Below, in pieces: positions 11,223-23,460 of a DNA stretch of 64,000 bases; the first letter of the stretch is position 1, and every line of letters starts with the position of its first letter. The DNA is taken from assembly GCF_030272615.1 (NCBI RefSeq), contig NC_081405.1, positions 314,358,235-314,422,234 of the forward strand. Reading direction: 5' to 3'. Source of the stretch: Cryptomeria japonica (taxonomy: Eukaryota; Streptophyta; Pinopsida; Cupressales; Cupressaceae). Below the pieces are notes generated by a model. The model saw only the letters and a program-made list of their open reading frames with translations, did no database searches and was not told where the DNA came from. The translations under genes were made by a program, and so were the position numbers.

Positions 11223-11234
11223 TTACATTCTTTT
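11223..11234. repeat. LINE target-site duplication, left copy
   Basis: TTACATTCTTTT at 11,223-11,234 is repeated exactly at 19,298-19,309. The 12-bp perfect match defines the two ends of the LINE in between. Confidence 0.85.
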
Positions 11235-11315
11235 ACTTTTTTTTTTTTTGGTTTTTCCTTGGTTTTTTTTCTTTGATCAACAAACTAAGAAGGGGATTCT
11301 TAGTTAATCGAAAAT

Positions 11316-13046
11316 ATGGAGCGGGAGAAGGGAGAAGTGCTACATTTAAATTCAAGGCAAGGCAGGAAACCCTACAATGGAGAGGCAAACCAGGGGGAGA
11401 ATGGAAAGGACGATTCTCGAGATTGCTTGGATTCCTCTGAGCCAAGTCAAAAGGACCTAGTGGATGGGGACCCACAAGAAGGCGACAAGCCTATCGATCC
11501 TGATGGAGAAAATGGTGAATCACCTACTCGAGACACTCCTAGGCATGAATCTATTCGAAGGGACAACAGTCGGTCTTGGAATTCTCTATTCAATGTCAAA
11601 TCGAGTGGAAAGTCCTTGCTCCCTCTAGTTTGTAATATCTCAGACCTAGAAAAGGGAAGATTCACTATTGATATTCTAGGCCATGTTATTGATCATAATA
11701 TTGACCTTATGGCAATGACACTAGTTGGAAAATTTTTGGGCCCGAGGCTAAATATTGATATTGTCAGGGCATTTGCTAAACACAAATGGGTGCTTAAAGG
11801 TCAAGTAGAGATCACTGCTATGTCCAAAGGGGCACTGTCTTTGGCTTTCTCTTGCAAGGAAGACATGCCAAGAGTTCTTTGTGATGGACCTTGGTTTATC
11901 GGTAAATCAATGCTAGCTTTGCAAAAATGGGCACCTAAGATGGACCTAAATGAATCCTTCTTTGTTTAGGCTCCAGTCTGGGTTAGACTATAGGGCCTTC
12001 CCTTAGAGTTCTGGGTGGAAGATGTGTTTGAAGGAATTGCTATCTCTTTCAGTGAACTCATCTCTATGAACTCTATCACAATGGCTAGAAGAAGACTTAC
12101 CTTTGCTAGGATATGTGTGGGAGTTATGCAAGGCACATATATGCCCCTATCCATTGAGGTCAATTCTTGATTGGGAAAATGGAACCAACCTTTGGAATAT
12201 GAAAGTGTCTCTTTCACTTCCTTTCACTATAAAAAAGTGGGACATACAGCAAGGAAATGCCCTCTTTTGGTTGTCAAAGAAAAAATAAAGAAAGAAAAGG
12301 CAATGCAATGGAAAGCAAAAAACCTTGTTAAGCAACCTAAGGGCTCTGAAAAATAGAAAAGAATTGAAGAGGCCTAGAGTGTTATCATCCCTGACATGGT
12401 AGAGAAACAAGTGGATGTTAATGTGGAAAACCTAGAAATACCTTTGCTTGAAGAAGGTAAAAAGGATCAAACAGGCAAAGACAATAGAGAACAACAAGAT
12501 ACCAATCAAGAGGATCAAAGAAGTTATAACCTAGAAGAAGGAGAAATACAGGTGGTGTTACTGGATAATGTGGAAGCATATTTGAATCACATTACAAAAA
12601 ACACCAGCAGAGATGACCTCAGTAGCGATTATGAAGAAGCCCAGAAGTGTTTAATCCTTGGAGGAATCTCGTTGTCGGGATCACCACAATCTGTAGAGAT
12701 TGTAAAATCCACCATCCAACAATCACCAATGACCTCACTGCTTAATGCTAAGTGGGCTAAGGTTGAAGATGTTGACCAAAAGATAACCACACAGAATACT
12801 CAAGAGGAAGATTGCAATACAAATGAAGTTACAGAGCGAAAGAGAGTGGGTAAAAAGGAGCCTAAATCTACCCCTCAGGCTAATTCAGTCAAGACAAGAA
12901 ACTGGACCAAAGCTGACACGGGTTTCAACCCATCTCCTCTTGGAAGGAAAAAAGAAAGCCAGATCAGAGATCAAGAGGCAAGCAAGAATATAGAAGATGA
13001 TACTCAAATGACCATCCATGAGGTATGTTCCCTAGTTAGAAAATGA
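11316..13046 (+). pseudogene. LINE ORF1, RNA-binding protein (broken)
   Basis: One frame of 577 codons runs from ATG 11,316 to TGA 13,044-13,046. After an acidic, polar N-terminus (residues 1-90) comes a domain with KWVLKGQV, a GALSLAFSC strand and GPWFIG near residues 170-200, the pattern of the DUF4283 domain in plant LINE ORF1. A degenerate zinc knuckle (HYKKVGHTARKCP, about 12,222) keeps His and the last Cys, but its first two Cys are lost. The last 210 residues are acidic and Lys/Glu-rich. Internal stops: TAG at 11,967, 11,988, 12,354 and 12,375 (approximate) and TGA at 12,168. Family role: RNA binding and RNP formation. Confidence 0.85.
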
Positions 13047-16000
13047 AAATAATTTCATGGAATATATGAGGACCTAATAGTCCACATAAATAGGATGTTC
13101 TTAGAAATTTAGTTAGAGAACATAAACCTGACATTATTATTATCCAAGAAACTAAAATGAAAGTAGAAAAGATTAATCTTTTTAAGGATGGGGAAGTTTT
13201 TGGTGGATGCTCTGATGGTGCTTCTTGGGGCATTGCTATTTTATGGAACCTTAGGCGTGTTTCTGGGGAGCCAATCAATAAGGATAGCAATCTGTCTTTT
13301 ATCAGGTTTCATCACATTGGGGACAACCTCTGTACTACTTACCAATATTTATGCTCCTAATAATAGAATTGGTAGAAGCAAATTTTGGAAAAATATGGAA
13401 GTTATTTGGGTTCTTTACAAGGAGGATATGTAGATTGTTATGGGGGATTTCAACACCACCCTCTGAGACAATGAGAAATTTGGAGGTGTCCCTTCATAGC
13501 TAGAAAGTAGAATGGATCTTGTGAACTTTATCAATAACTAGGGTCTGCATGATATTAAGCTCCAAGGAGCCAAGTTTATCAGGACGAATAGGAGGACGCA
13601 CGAGAAGATCTTATTCAAGTAAGACTTGACAGGGCCCTCATTTCTAATGGGTGGTTTAACCATTATCAGTGCTCTCTCTCTGCTATCTCTAGGATAGGTT
13701 TTGATCATTTCCCTGTCATTTTTGTTTCTGATAACACCAATGTTAAAAGAAATTTCCCGTTCATATTTGAAAGGATGTGGCTACACCACCCTAACCTTGT
13801 GCAGGTCATTAAGAAGTCATGGTCTATTGATGTCACAGGTACTGCTATGTATAGAATTGCAAAAAAATTAAGAAATGTGAAGGACAATATTAAAGAATGG
13901 AATAAGGAGGTTTTTAGAGATTTGTTTGCTCCCAAGACCAAAACCCAGCTGGAACTCAAGGAAATGCAGGATAAAATCCAAGCGAGTGGATACAATGAAG
14001 TATCAATTAGGGAGGAAAATGAAGTGTTGGTGAAGTACCATAAGATTATCAGAAGAGAGGAAGAATTCTGAAAACAAAGCTCTAGATCCCTATGGCTTAA
14101 AGCTAGGGACAAAAATACTAGATTCCTCCATATGACTGCTATGAAACACAAGGCTGCTAATAGTATCTCAAAGGTGAATATAGGGGAAACTGAAATGAGG
14201 AAGGATGATGAGATCAGGAAGGATGCCAGGATCTTCTTTACATCACTTCTTTCAGTGGACTCTGGTTTGGATTGTCATTCCTAGAGTGCCATCCTTAAGA
14301 ATATTCCTTCAACTATTAATGAGGATCAGAACAAGGCCTTGGTGACCATCCCTTCTAAGGAGGAAGTTAGAAAAGCAGTTTTTTCTTTTGATGGTAATAA
14401 AGCCCCAGGCCTGGATGGATTTTCATTGTTCTTCTTTCAAACCTTCCGAGACATCCTCAAAGATGATGTGGTTAAAGGTGTGCAAATTTTTTTGGGGCTA
14501 GAATGATCTTAAAGGAACTTAATGAAACTTTCTTGGTTTTGATACCCAAATGCCCAGAGGATGACTCTATGGATAAGTTCCAGTCGATAAGCTTACACAA
14601 CTCATTCTAAAAAATTATTTCCAAGGTGGTAACAAGCAGACTGCTAAGGATTCTTCCTCTGATCATTTCGCCCCAACAGAGTGGAGTTTTTCTTGGCAGA
14701 CAAATCCTTGACTCTATCATTTCTATCCATGAAAACATTCATTCGTCGGTGGATTCAAAAAAGAAAGGATTTCTTATGAAGCTGGATTTGTCTAAAGCCT
14801 ATGACTGGGTGGATTGGATTTTCTTGGGTAAGGTGCTTCGATCTTTTGGTTTTGGAGTTAGGTTTATTAAAATGATTGATCAACTCATCTCGACCCCTTC
14901 TTTTTTTGTCATTGTCAAAGGGGTGCCTTCCCCATTCTTCAAAACTTCTAGGGGTATCAGGAAGGGGGATCCCATATCCCCTATACTCTTCATCATTTTA
15001 GCTAAATGTCTTGGTAGATTTATCAACAATTTTGTTTCTTTGGGGCTCCTCTGTGGTATATCTCGCTCTTTTGGTTTTAGAGCCTCTACTCATCAACAAT
15101 TTGTTGATGATACCATTTTAATGGGATCATCCACTATCAAAGAAGCATCCAATCTGAAGAGCCTTCTCAACACTTATAGTTGGGCCTTGGGACAAACCAT
15201 CAATTGGGAGAAAACCTCTATTTTCTTCTTCAACACCCTGGAGGATAGACAAATCAGAATGCCCTGGATCCTTGGATGCCAAATTGGTAAGCCTCCTGCT
15301 ATCTAGCTTTGCCTCTCCTTGGGATTGAAACCCTCGGAGCTATTTTGGAATAGTCTTATTGATAGATTCAGTAGAAAGCTGGCTGGTTGGAAAGGGACCC
15401 TTCTTAGTCAAGCTCTTAAAATATTCCCTCCAGAGTCTTCTGATGTATTCTTTGAGCCTTCTAAAAATCCCTAAGAAATTCGCTGATACCATTGAGAAAA
15501 TCCAGAAAGCCTTCTTGTGGTCTGGGGTTGAGGAGAAGAAGAGAATGGCTATCATAGCCTGGGAAAATGTGTGTAAACCCAAAAATAAGGGAGGTTTGGG
15601 CTTAAGGAATATCAAAACTTTGAAGAAAACTCTTCTTGCTAAACAAATTTGTAGAACTTCTCAGGGAAAAGGAGAATGGAATGATATCTAGAAGGCCAAG
15701 TACTTAAGGAAAGTTCCCACCATTGAGGATTTCCTAGTCTTTGATTAGATACCAAGTGGTTCTTTCATTTGGAATAGTGTTATTCAGGCTAAAGGTATTG
15801 CTAGTCTCAACAATGTTTGGGCCATATGTGATGGCAGGAAGGTGGACTTTTGGGACAATGCTTCGATTGGTGGAACCCCTCTTAATAAGCAGGCTTCTCA
15901 GATGCTCATTCAAAATTGTAAGGAGAAGATAGGTGCCAAAGTGGCTGATTATTGGAAAGATCAAAAGTGGGTGGACCTCAGATCTATTGATCCCAAACTC

Positions 16001-17199
16001 AATCAAGAAAATTTAAAGATCAACCATGTTATCTTAAATACCAGAAGGGAAGACCACATGGTATGGTGTGGGACATCGTCAAGGACTTATTCGGTTTCTT
16101 CTGTTGTCCTTTTACTAGCACAATCCCGAGATCCTACTTCTTGTTGGGCTAAGGCTTCGTATCTAGGTTTGATTCCTAAAATCAATATTTTTCTGTGGAT
16201 CCTTTTGCAAAATAAGATTCGAACTACGGATAGTTTGAGAAAGAGGGGATTTTGTTTCCCAAACATATGCTATCTCTGTCTTCATAATGAGGAATCTGTG
16301 AACCACATCTTTTTACACAGTCCTTTTACCACTCCTATTTGGGGGATGTTTTTCAAATGTGGGGGATGAATTGGGTTTTCCCAGAGGAGATGCAGGATTG
16401 TTTCAGAAGATGGCATTATTCTACCAATAACATCACCATAAGAAATCTGTGGAAGTTCTCTTTTGCTCATATCCTCTGGGGGATATGGAAAGAGAGAAAT
16501 AATAGAATATTCTAGAATGATATTAACACCTCTGAAGTGGTGTGGGTTAAGATAAAAAATAAATGTGTTGAGAAAGTGATGGCTAGGGGGGTGAATTGTT
16601 GTAGCAATTAGGAGGACTTTGATGCTCTCAAAAGATGTAATATCCCAACCTTTTTGGGCTCCAACATCAACCAAATTAATAGAAGATTGTGTTGTTGATC
16701 CTTTCCCCACAATGATTGTTTTAAGGACAACTTTTATGGCATGGCGAAAGGAAACTCGGAACCTACGGGTTGCGGTGGTGTTATCTGGAATGGAGCGGGC
16801 TTTTGCATTGGGGTGGTTGCCTATACCTTGGGAATTCAGAGCAATTATATGGAGGAAGCTATGGGCACCCTTCAATCAATTAAACTAGCCTATAATTTAG
16901 GTGTCAAAATTCTATGGTTGGAAGGCGACTCTAAAAATATTATTAACTGCCTTCTAGGTAAACATCAACCTTCATGGACTATCAAAAACACTATTGATTG
17001 TGCCAGGGAGTTGCTTCTTCAAGGGTTTAAAAAATGCCACATTTCTTATGTTTACAAAGAGGCTAATAGGAATGCTCACTGGGCTGCCAATGAGGCAGTA
17101 CAAAGTGAGCTAATTATTACCTGGAATGGCAAAGGGGAGCTACCGTGTGTGGAACGTGATATCTTAACTTATGAAAGATTGCATGGTAAGCAGGGTTAG
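13043..17199 (+). pseudogene. LINE ORF2: endonuclease, reverse transcriptase, RNase H (broken)
   Basis: The start ATG (13,043-13,045) overlaps the ORF1 stop as ATGA. The N-terminal MKIISWN and IIIQETK motifs and GDFNTTL near 13,445 mark an APE-type endonuclease. Reverse transcriptase (14,380-15,300) has SKAYDWVDW, RGIRKGDPISP and FVDDTILMG, so the catalytic Asp pair remains. A zf-RVT-like region (16,050-16,370) has CYLC and NHIFLHSPF. The C-terminal RNase H-like domain (16,741-17,199) keeps YMEEA and GDSKN, but the usual first Asp appears as Tyr (FYGMAKGN). At least two frameshifts and many stops, mostly TAG, break it. About 1,385 codons is normal for plant L1 ORF2. Confidence 0.88.
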
Positions 17200-17461
17200 A
17201 TTTGAAAACATTTCCTGAGGTGTAAGGAAAAGTCATGGCAGCAGGAGCTAGTTTTTTAGGTAGCCAAGAAGAAGGTACAATAATCATTGCAGGTTCACTT
17301 CGCATGCTTTATGGGTGCCTTTATCCCTCTTGAACAATAACATCAAAAACTCCAACAGATTTCAGGTGGGTTTTCACTGAAGGTTTGTAGTGAAGAAAGG
17401 TATTAGGTGGGAATTACAGACAATTGACATCAATACCATTATGGGTGGAAAATGAAAGAGA

Positions 17462-19108
17462 ATGGAGGCCACCACCATTGATAAATGGAAGAGTCATCCG
17501 CACGTCTAGGAGGTTCTTCAAGCTGCCAAGATGGCCGATTTCATGGAGCGCATGCAGGAGAAATGACCTGAAATTATGAGAATCTTCAACAAGGGTTGGA
17601 ACAAAGGTACTTTAACCATAGGAAATAGGAAATTCAAGGTGACTAAAACTATGATTGTGGAGGCAACGAGTCTTCTAATGGACAATATTAAGTTTTATAG
17701 GGACAAAAATATTTCAGATGTTGTCGTGAAGAAATTTCCAAAGGATGAGGAGGAAAAAGATAGACTGGTGAAGGGCAACCATACCTACTTCTCGCCAAAG
17801 GTAATTAAATTAATTTGGAAAAGGGTTTTTCTTTCTATAATGGAATTTATCACTCTCGATGGTACATACACTAGGTTTTACAACCACCATTTTGTCTTAC
17901 TTAATCACTTTAGATATAAAGATAAAAAATTTATTCCATATTATCTTTTCTGTGTCCTTAATACTGGGATCAAGGATGCCATATCCAATCCTAGTATTAA
18001 CCTTTCAATGCATGAAGGTTTGATGATGATTCTATATAATCACATCAAAAACTCAACTATCTAGTTGAATATAGCTGAGGTCTCTGAGTCGGAAGAGGAT
18101 TTCGATGACTCTGATGATGAGGAAGGCAAAGGCTATGACACAAAAGTTGAGATAGAGGACAACTGCCATATTTGTGGGTCAAGCAGAAAAAATAGAAAAA
18201 TAGAGCATGGGAAACAAAACAAAGGGTTAGCCAAAAAGAGGTAGAGAGGGGAGGATGAGGATAGTTGGTATGAGGAGGATAATGAGACTAATAATGACAT
18301 GGATACTAGAAGCGAGGAGGTCCAAACCCTCATGAGCTAGAAGCAGAAAGAGAATAATCCTAAAACTAAGGATGTGGATACCAAGGACCAGTCACCTAGG
18401 GGAGGATACGACCATGAAAGAAGCTCAAAGCTCTGATGTCAGGGAGGTGGGACTGGAAGTGAATCTTGAAACCGTTGGTGACAATACCTAGAAAGGCCAT
18501 CACCTGGATATATTGACCTCTGCATCAATAATGGTATGGATAGCTTCAAACAGGTGCTCCTCTGGATGCATAAGGAAATTTTTGGCATTAAAACCAAGTA
18601 GGCCCAGGAAGATGGGAAAATCTAGAATTTACAAGCTTTAGGCTTGGGAAAGGTCAATTCCCTCCCAAATTTTCTCGGTGAGCTTACCAAAGCTATTGGT
18701 AATGTAGAGGAGATTATCAATGCTAATCGTAATAGCTTTCTTAGCCTGGAGAAAAGAGCAGGTGCCACTAAAAAAATACTTGATGGAGTTGAGAACATGC
18801 TCAAAAAAATAGGTGAGAAAAGTCATAAGATTCTTAAGGCTGCCTCGGTAAGTATGAAGGCCCTTACCAATAAGCTAGAGAATGACCATGGGGGTAAGGC
18901 TACAGTAGGCATTATTGATACATGATAAGGAAAAATGTTAAGGATGATACCCTAGATGATAAGGAAACAGGGCTTGGGAGAAGGACGTGGGCGATCACTA
19001 AAACGATGTAAAGCCACAACAAGGAAATTGAAGATATAAAGAAGACAACTGATAATATGAAACAACTGAAGCTGGAAGCTATGAAAATGCTTCAGAACTT
19101 AACCTAAA
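17462..19108 (+). pseudogene. LINE ORF3, novel third protein of the element (broken)
   Basis: Frame 2 opens at ATG 17,462; an ATGGCC at 17,531 is an alternative start. N-terminal domain, about residues 40-200: GWNKGTLTIGNRKFKVTK, then EATSLLMDNIKFYRDK and HHFVLLNHFRY, with no stop between 17,567 and 18,061. An Asp/Glu-rich linker and basic patches follow (18,062-18,440), then a coiled-coil-like region (18,640-18,925) and further Lys/Glu-rich helix to TAA near 19,108. Breaks: TAG near 17,507, TGA 17,564, TAG 18,062 and about 18,242, 18,337, 18,605 and 18,626, plus a frame change near 18,440. The opening pattern (K.KVT...I.EAT.L) recalls gag-like N-terminal domains in plant repeat-encoded proteins; that is inference. 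Function unknown. Confidence 0.75.
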
Positions 19109-19309
19109 TATGGGCTTCTGACAATCCTTTTTGGTTTTTTACTTTTTGTCTCTTGTTGGCTGGCATTTTGTTCGTTAGTTGTCTTTTCTTAGTGTCTTGT
19201 CTTTTGTGTTTTGCTGTGCTTTGATGTAAATCTTTTGATCTTTGGCAGTAATGGGTTTCAAGGGCCCATCAAAACCTATTTTCCCATATTCAAAAACTTA
19301 CATTCTTTT

Positions 19310-20159
19310 TAATTGGTAGGTGGTTGTACCTACCTTTGCACCTTATTGGTTCTTCCTCTCTTGCTCTTACTTTTATAAGTAGAACTCTTGTACATTTCTA
19401 GATATCTCAATACACTATCATTTCGAGTTATTTATATTTTCTCTTGATCATGGAAGTTGTAGCTATCGTTAATCTTGGCTTGGGATAATTTCTCCAGCAT
19501 TGATCAAGTGGATTCTATTAATAAAAAAATTGGGAGGAATTTTGGATAGCATGTAGAGGCTCGATAAGAAATTTTATTTCATCAAACTAGGGGCCAAATT
19601 GGGTAATCAAAGGAAGATGTAGGTAAATTGAAAGACAATTAGCGGGTTCTTTGGAAGAAAATATGGGACCTAATCTCCTATTTACAAGGAATTTGTTATG
19701 AAGAGGACCGCTAGTATCCACATCTTTCAATAGGAGCTAGCTAAGAAAAAATAAAAATGAAAGCTAGGTGAATTTAGTCTTCAACCCCAATAGTTTCTCT
19801 CACCACTCTACTACAAAAAATTAAATGGCATTCTACAAAGATCCCCCATTGTTCTTGTCAATTGTAGTTGTAACTAGTTTCTCTTGCATGAAGGTTTCTA
19901 TTTTTTTTTTTTTTTCTCAACAAGGTTCATTGGAAGCCATTCAAGGCCTTAGATCATTAAATGATCATTGGTTTGTTTACTATTCTCAAGATGGTCTCCT
20001 CTATTTTGTTGTGTTTGTAATTCTCTTTTCTTAGCTAATTTTTTTTTGTTTTCCTAATCTTACTACTTATGAGATTCACTATCTTTGGCTTGATGGCTAT
20101 ATTTTAATGGGTCTAAGCCCTCTCCCAAGATTATCTATAAAACAAAATGAAAGTATAAT
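19310..20159 (+). other. Intergenic or Copia-6 leader sequence
   Basis: No gene is supported. Between 19,370 and 19,460 a TTTTATAAGTAGAACTCTTGTA stretch followed by CAATACACTATCATTTCGAG and TCTCTTGATCATGG looks like the promoter-to-primer-site end of a Copia 5' LTR, with the expected primer site mutated beyond recognition. A poly-T run lies at 19,901-19,917. I could not match a second LTR near 23,500-24,100. Confidence 0.35.
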
Positions 20160-23100
20160 ATTGTAGAAAAAGTACTTAAGAGTTTTCCATTAAAAATTGA
20201 CCTAATAGCTATTGCCTTAGATAAGTCCAAAGACCTCTCTAAGAGTATAGTTGATGAGTTGGTATGTTCTCTAGGAACTAATGACTAGTGTCTTAATAGT
20301 CTTTCACCTTCTTCCTGAAACTAGGCATTCAATTATCAAGAAAATGCAAGTGGTCGGTGGATTAGAAAAACAACTCTATGAATAGAGGTAGAAGCAACAT
20401 ACGAAAGAACAATTTTATAGAGCATAGCTTAGGAAGAACAAGTAGATTGCTAGAAATATGGTCACTATGCAATTGAATTCTAGAAAAATCAATGTGACTA
20501 GTCAAAATAAATATCAAATATAGTTGATGAAAAAGATGATGAAGTAGATCAATTAAGGGCCTTTGTTATGAGCAACTTTGGCGAGAAAGGAAGTTCTAAA
20601 CTGTGGTATTTTTATAGTAGATACGGTAACCACGTGAGTGATAGAGAAATCCTATTTATATATATTGGAAAGAAATTATAAATATTATAAAAAAATAGGA
20701 AACAATAAATTAATTTTAATAGTGGGAAAAGGTTTGTTATTATTTGCAACAAGAAAATTGATTAGAAAGAGATAGAAAATTTTTACTTTTATTTGAGGAT
20801 AAAGCACAATCTCTTGACCATTGGACAGTTGATCCAAATAGATTACACAGAGATAAAGGAAAGGAGAATGTATCCTGTCTTACAAGAATGACAATAAGAA
20901 CATTGTAAAAATAGTTCAAATGATAATAAATCATATTTTTCTTTTACGGATAGAAAATATTTATGAAACCAATTCGTTATTGGTCCCCCTAGATATGAAA
21001 ATTGTACAAGAGTACAACAACATAACTCACTTTCAAGATGGTCATCAATAACCCCTCTAGGCTCAAGCATCTAAGATATGTATATCTAAGTTCTTCTAGA
21101 TGAATAATTTTGCCCAATAAGTGTATGGTTAAGGGTTTATGAACCATATTATAGCCTAATATAAAATATGAGGGTTACATTTTAGGAAAGCAACATAGAC
21201 AACTTTTTCAATAAAAACAAATAGAAGGGAAAGTGTTTCATTAGTTTAAGTGCATATAGATTGTATGATCCTATGAAAACTGTAACAATAAGAAAAATAA
21301 TAAAGAATTTTATGATCTTCAAAGATAATTAATGTTATAACACATGGGTCTAATTTTGGAAGCATAGGTCCAAATACTTTTAAAAAATTAAATTGTTCAA
21401 GGCCCCAGAGTGTTTGTATATAGCCTTGTCACTAAGAAAATAGCGTTTAAAATATATTTTGAGTTCATAGAAAAGGTGCCTTGGGATTGCATATTGGAAA
21501 CCTCTTCAAAAACAATTCTATACCAGTACCTATGAATGATGAAGAAGGAAATGGAGAACAACATGATAAATCTACAACAATAAATGAAGCCTACCAAATA
21601 AATCTAGAGACCATCTTTAGAATTTTTGGAGTCCACTAGATAACTCTGGATATCTGAAAAAATAGTATCTTGAGAGACTATTTAGCTTCAAAGACCCTCT
21701 ACACAACCAAGTAGAAGCATCACTGAGAGATCAAATATCTGTCTTGCCTCCCTAGTGTTAAGTATAAATAAGCTTGAAGAATAATTATCAAAATATAAGG
21801 TATGGTGATAAATCAAATGATAATATAAATTTTGAATTATTTTCTCACAAGGATAAATCAATTTAGTTTTGAAGAAGTTGCAAAAGAAAAGAAAAAGTAT
21901 GGTGCCATGGATGATGAAAAATAGATTCAATGGAGAAAAATAAGAGGTGGGAGCTAACTAATTTACATTTAAGCAATTGATTGATTAGAGTGAAGTGGGT
22001 CTAGAAAGGAAAGATAATATTGAAGGAAGAATAGAAACGCATTAAGAAAGGATGGTTGTTAAAGGATACAAAGAAAACTTGGAATAAATCATGATGATTC
22101 ATATGCTGCAACTATAAGGATGAAAAATTTGTAAATAATTTTAGCAATGAAAGCCTAGCCAAATGAAAGATGTATCAATAAGCATGAAATATACCTTCTT
22201 AAACAAAGTGCTAAAAGAAGAAATTTACAAATAAAAGATCAAAGGAGATCATGATGATTCATATGCTCCAACTGTAAGGATGGAAACTATGTAAATAGTC
22301 TTAGATTAAAAATTCTTGCACAAGTGAAAGGTGTATCAAATAAGCAAGAAATATGATTTTCTAAATAAAGTACTAATAGAAGAAGCTTAGTTAAATAACC
22401 ACTTAGATATGAGGTTGAATGAAAAAACAAATTATATAGGTAAAACATATCTCTTTAAGGTCTTAACCAACAACCGTGGGCATGATACAATGTGATTATC
22501 TCATATTTGTTAAGCAATAGATTTAGTAAAAGTGATAGAGATTCCACTGTATGCATCAAGACAAACAATGGTAAAAATATAGAGATTATTTGATATTTTA
22601 TGAGAAATAATGATTTTCCCATTGGTGATTTTAACAACGCTGTGAAAATAGAGTTTGAAATAAAAGACTTAAGCCCGCTACAAAAAATTGTTGTTATAGA
22701 AGTAAAGCAAATTAAATATGGTATTCTTTACCTCTTAAGATAGTATGCAACAAAGAGTTTAAAGAGATTTAAATACTGCAAAACAACATGTTTGAACCAG
22801 CATTGATAGTCATAGGTATGAAATTAATCAAGAAATATTACAATTATGTTAATTCAATTCTATAAAAAAGTATGTTTGAAAATTCAATGTATTTAACGAC
22901 AATTTGGTTTGATATAATGCATACAGTGTTGTTGATTTTAGATTTATAGAGATACGAAAGGACACAAATTGACAACTAGGTAAAATAATTTTGACATATG
23001 TAAATGGAAGTGAACAAGATGGAATTTTATATATTGAATGAAATGAGTTTGGATTAATTGGATATAATCATAATGATCTGGTATGGAGTATAGATGATAG

Positions 23101-23460
23101 AAAGAGCACATCCAAATATATTTTCCACTTGAACTTATTAACCCTCCTTTCGTGAGCATCTAAGAATAAAACCATTTTTCCCCTCTTCATGTAGCTAAAG
23201 CTGAGTCTAGAGTGTGAAATGGAGCGACATATCAACCTATTTAGGTGAAGAGAATCCTAGCAAATTTCAAAGAACAAAAAGATGGTATAATCATATTTGA
23301 TTATAATATATCATCAAGAGCTTTGACGAAGAATCCGGTGTTCATGGATCAATTAAACACATTGAGATTAGATATCAATTCTAAGGAGCTAGTAGGACAT
23401 GAAGAAATTAAAGCTTAATATTGCAAGTTTGGGGAAAAGCTCACAGACATTTTTTACGTA
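20160..23460 (+). mobile_element. Copia-6, heavily decayed Ty1/Copia relic
   Basis: Only motifs survive. A gag piece at about 20,160-20,280 has DLSKSIVDELV; a zinc-knuckle remnant near 20,446 has CxKYGHYAIE; a protease remnant near 20,600 has GNHVSDRE; a reverse-transcriptase N-terminus near 22,000-22,210 has VVKGYK and HDDSYA; RNase H appears near 23,035-23,110 as DDRKSTS; and a C-terminal HIEIRYQF lies near 23,355. The order is correct for Copia on the plus strand. Frames shift often and stops are frequent, so this is much older than Copia-1. LTRs are not recognised and both ends are approximate. Confidence 0.7.
22084..22400 (+). repeat. Direct duplication inside Copia-6 reverse transcriptase
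   Basis: The stretch starting CATGATGATTCATATGCT at about 22,087 recurs at about 22,246. Both copies continue through AAGGATG, then AAATGAAAG/AAGTGAAAG...GTATCAA, and end in AAAGTGCTAAAAGAAG/AAAGTACTAATAGAAG. The period is about 159 bp, or 53 codons, so the same reverse-transcriptase segment is present twice in tandem. Confidence 0.6.

Larger units (their letters stand above)
11235..19297 (+). mobile_element. Apparently full-length LINE with three ORFs
   Basis: A perfect 12-bp duplication brackets 8,063 bp. The order is a short T-rich leader, ORF1 (11,316-13,046), ORF2 (13,043-17,199), a 260-bp spacer, ORF3 (17,462-19,108), and a 3' UTR ending AAAACCTATTTTCCCATATTCAAAAAC. Plant L1-type LINEs normally carry ORF1 and ORF2 only. 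All three frames are broken by stops and ORF2 also by frameshifts, so the copy is dead. The duplication shows that the ORF3 part entered the genome with ORF1 and ORF2 rather than as a later neighbour, unless a second insertion replaced the tail exactly. Confidence 0.85.
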
